Translations under genes and position numbers: made by a program
The notes under the pieces: model-generated
The model's database searches: none
What the model saw: the letters and a program-made list of their open reading frames with translations, nothing else
Told to the model about the DNA's origin: nothing
From: Congeria kusceri
Taxonomy: Eukaryota; Mollusca; Bivalvia; Myida; Dreissenidae
Assembly: GCA_027627225.1 (NCBI GenBank)
Contig: CM051034.1
Coordinates: forward strand, 9,214,058-9,278,057
Direction of reading: 5' to 3'
DNA: 64,000 bases
In this document: positions 62,373 through 64,000 of the stretch, piece after piece
Numbering within the stretch: the first letter of the stretch is position 1
Layout: every line of letters starts with the position of its first letter

Positions 62373-64000
62373 ATGGACAGTGACCTTAACATTGTATCCT
62401 TCAATATCGGAGGTTTAACCTCCATTAAACATTCCGAAATAAAACATTTCTTAGACGAGAACCCCAACATTCATGTTCTCGCCTTTCAGGAAATGAAATT
62501 TCCCAGAAATGAATCTAAATCAATACCTGGTTTTACATGTGAATTTAAAAATCATATTAAAAATCATATCAGTCTAGACAATAACGTAGCTGGAGGTCTT
62601 GTCTTTTATATTAAAAATTGTATCAACTACAAATTACTGGGGGTGTACAACCAATTTAAGATTGATGGTAGCACTGCTATTGAGGCACTAGCAATAAAAT
62701 TGGTTATAAATAAGAATCGGCCCCTTATATTGGTCAATCTATACTCAAGAGGATGTGATTTTGAGACTTTAAATGGCCTTTTTACAGACTTAAGGACCAT
62801 TAAAGGATCCTATGATGTAATATTCACAGGGGACTTTAATGCACATCACCCTGGTTGGAGTTCCAATAACTCAGATGCAGCAGGTCACAGGGTCAGAATG
62901 GTCGGATGGGCATGACCTTGTTTTGCTCAGTAACGGTTCGCCAACCAGACTTAACCCCTCCGGGTCAACAACATGTGTCGACCTTACTGCAGCTAGTGCC
63001 GGGATAGCCAGTGCTTCTGTTTGGGACACTGTCTCAGATAACTTTGGTTCTGATAATTTTCCACAATTGGTTACATTGTACAACTATCTTGTACAGGGAA
63101 CTGATACCCCCAGCTCAGGGGAGCAGAAATTTCTTTTGAATAAAGCAAATTGGGATCAGTTCAGGGATCTCTGTTCAGATCTTTCCCTAGCAGATGTTCA
63201 CTCCCAGGACCCCAGTACCTTTTGTTCTAATTTAACTAATAAGATCCTGTCCATAGCAGAGTGCAGCATTCCCGTCTCCTCCGGTAAGGAAAAAGCCAGA
63301 AAGAATGTGCCCTGGTGGGGTGAGGCGTGTTCAAAAGTGATACAGGAAAGGAAAAAAGCTTCAAAATTACTTAAAAGGAACCCCGCTGAGCACAATCTCA
63401 AAACCTATAGGTCCCTAGAAAATTCAGCAAAGCGGATTATTTTGGAAGCAAAAACTCAAAATTGGAAATAATTCTGTGAATCAGCAGTTGTTAATAAAAG
63501 TAATTCTAGGGATGTTTGGCAAAAGATTCACAGAATTAAAGGAAATCGCATAAATCCTGTACCGCTACTAAAATATAAAGGCGAAATTGCCACGACCCCA
63601 AGGGAAAAGGCTCAATTTTTGGTTACGCATTTCAAATCTGTCTCCAGTGATTCAAATCTCCCTCAATAAACTTTGGACTATCAAAAGCAATTTGAATCGG
63701 AGAATAAAAACATTTTAAACGAGTCTGGGGACAATAACACGCCTCTAAATTTACCTTTTACAATGACTGAATTAATTAATGCAATTAATAGTAGGAGTAA
63801 CTCTGCCACGGGCCCAGATAGAATATCATACATGATGTTCAAGAATATGCCGACCATAACTCTTAAAATCTGGCTTGACTTATTCAATCAAGTATACAAA
63901 TCAGGGACGGTCCCCTCCCCCCCCGAATGGAAGCAGGCCACAGTGATTCCTATTCCAACCAAAACCTGGTAAGGACAAAAGTGATCCAGAATCATATCGT
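62373..64000 (+). pseudogene. LINE ORF2 (endonuclease + reverse transcriptase), frameshifted and cut by window end
   Basis: MDSDLNIVSFNIGGLTS begins an endonuclease/exonuclease/phosphatase fold with FQEMKFPRN, NLYSRG and the FTGDFNAHHPGW motif. A frameshift near 62905 is followed by HDLVLLSNG and later VPWWGEAC. In-frame stops occur at about 63469 (NWK-stop-FCE) and 63667. The reverse transcriptase starts with SATGPDRISYMMFKNMP and stops at about 63970. The catalytic YxDD motif would lie beyond the window. Confidence 0.8.

Larger units (their letters stand above)
59940..64000 (+). mobile_element. degraded Jockey/CR1-like non-LTR retrotransposon, 3' end beyond window
   Basis: The order is a 5' region, ORF1 with zinc knuckles, ORF2 with an APE-type endonuclease, then the start of reverse transcriptase, all on the plus strand and broken by frameshifts and stops. 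The 5' boundary near 59940 is inferred from the point where the preceding repeat is interrupted. Orientation matches heparanase. Confidence 0.8.

Noticed and set aside
62024..62470. 148-residue minus-strand open frame
   Set aside because: It is antisense to the LINE ORF1-ORF2 region; its Gly/Pro-rich content mirrors the C-rich plus strand.

Overview
The window is from an animal nuclear genome. Genes have many short exons with GT-AG introns, base composition is AT-rich, and introns are packed with minisatellites, MITEs and old transposons. Several dispersed repeats (the 'AGCTCACCTGAGC' family, the 'TATACCCCCACAAA' family and a 'GGATTAGCCTGTGC' palindromic MITE) look like ones I associate with bivalve molluscs. 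I infer a bivalve; the species cannot be fixed from sequence alone.

Layout: (1) 125-26963, plus strand: the last 30 coding exons (1641 codons plus stop) of SNRNP200/Brr2, the U5 snRNP helicase; its 5' exons lie before the window. (2) 29031-36928, minus strand: a complete 7-exon, 224-residue PCGF3/5-type Polycomb RING-finger gene, convergent with SNRNP200. (3) 37000-45170: an AT-rich intergenic stretch holding a hAT-like element and an inverted pair of retroelement fragments. (4) 45466-48021, plus strand: a six-exon PHD + FLYWCH + MULE-transposase gene carrying one frameshift. (5) 48756-59137, plus strand: heparanase (GH79) with a duplicated, apparently mutually exclusive exon 4; its C-terminal exon or exons are not found. 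(6) from about 59940 to the window end, plus strand: a decayed Jockey/CR1-like LINE.

The most unusual signal is a recurring architecture. Tandem repeats have been seeded by exon-intron junctions, so one repeat unit contains the end of an exon plus the splice site. It occurs at the exon-25 donor of SNRNP200 (34-bp unit, about 79 copies), the exon-28 acceptor of SNRNP200 (44-bp unit, about 29 copies) and the exon-2 donor of PCGF3 (32-bp unit, about 79 copies). A two-copy version sits at the exon-6 acceptor of SNRNP200 (28 bp). The remaining intronic minisatellites all lie within about 55 bp of a splice site. As a result two unrelated genes carry dozens of decoy splice sites, one of them encoding a spliceosomal helicase. 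The second highlight is the heparanase exon pair, both 175 nt and both supplying the catalytic proton-donor glutamate.

Exon coordinates were derived by eye from splice signals, reading-frame continuity and remembered homologous proteins. No alignment or database search was run.
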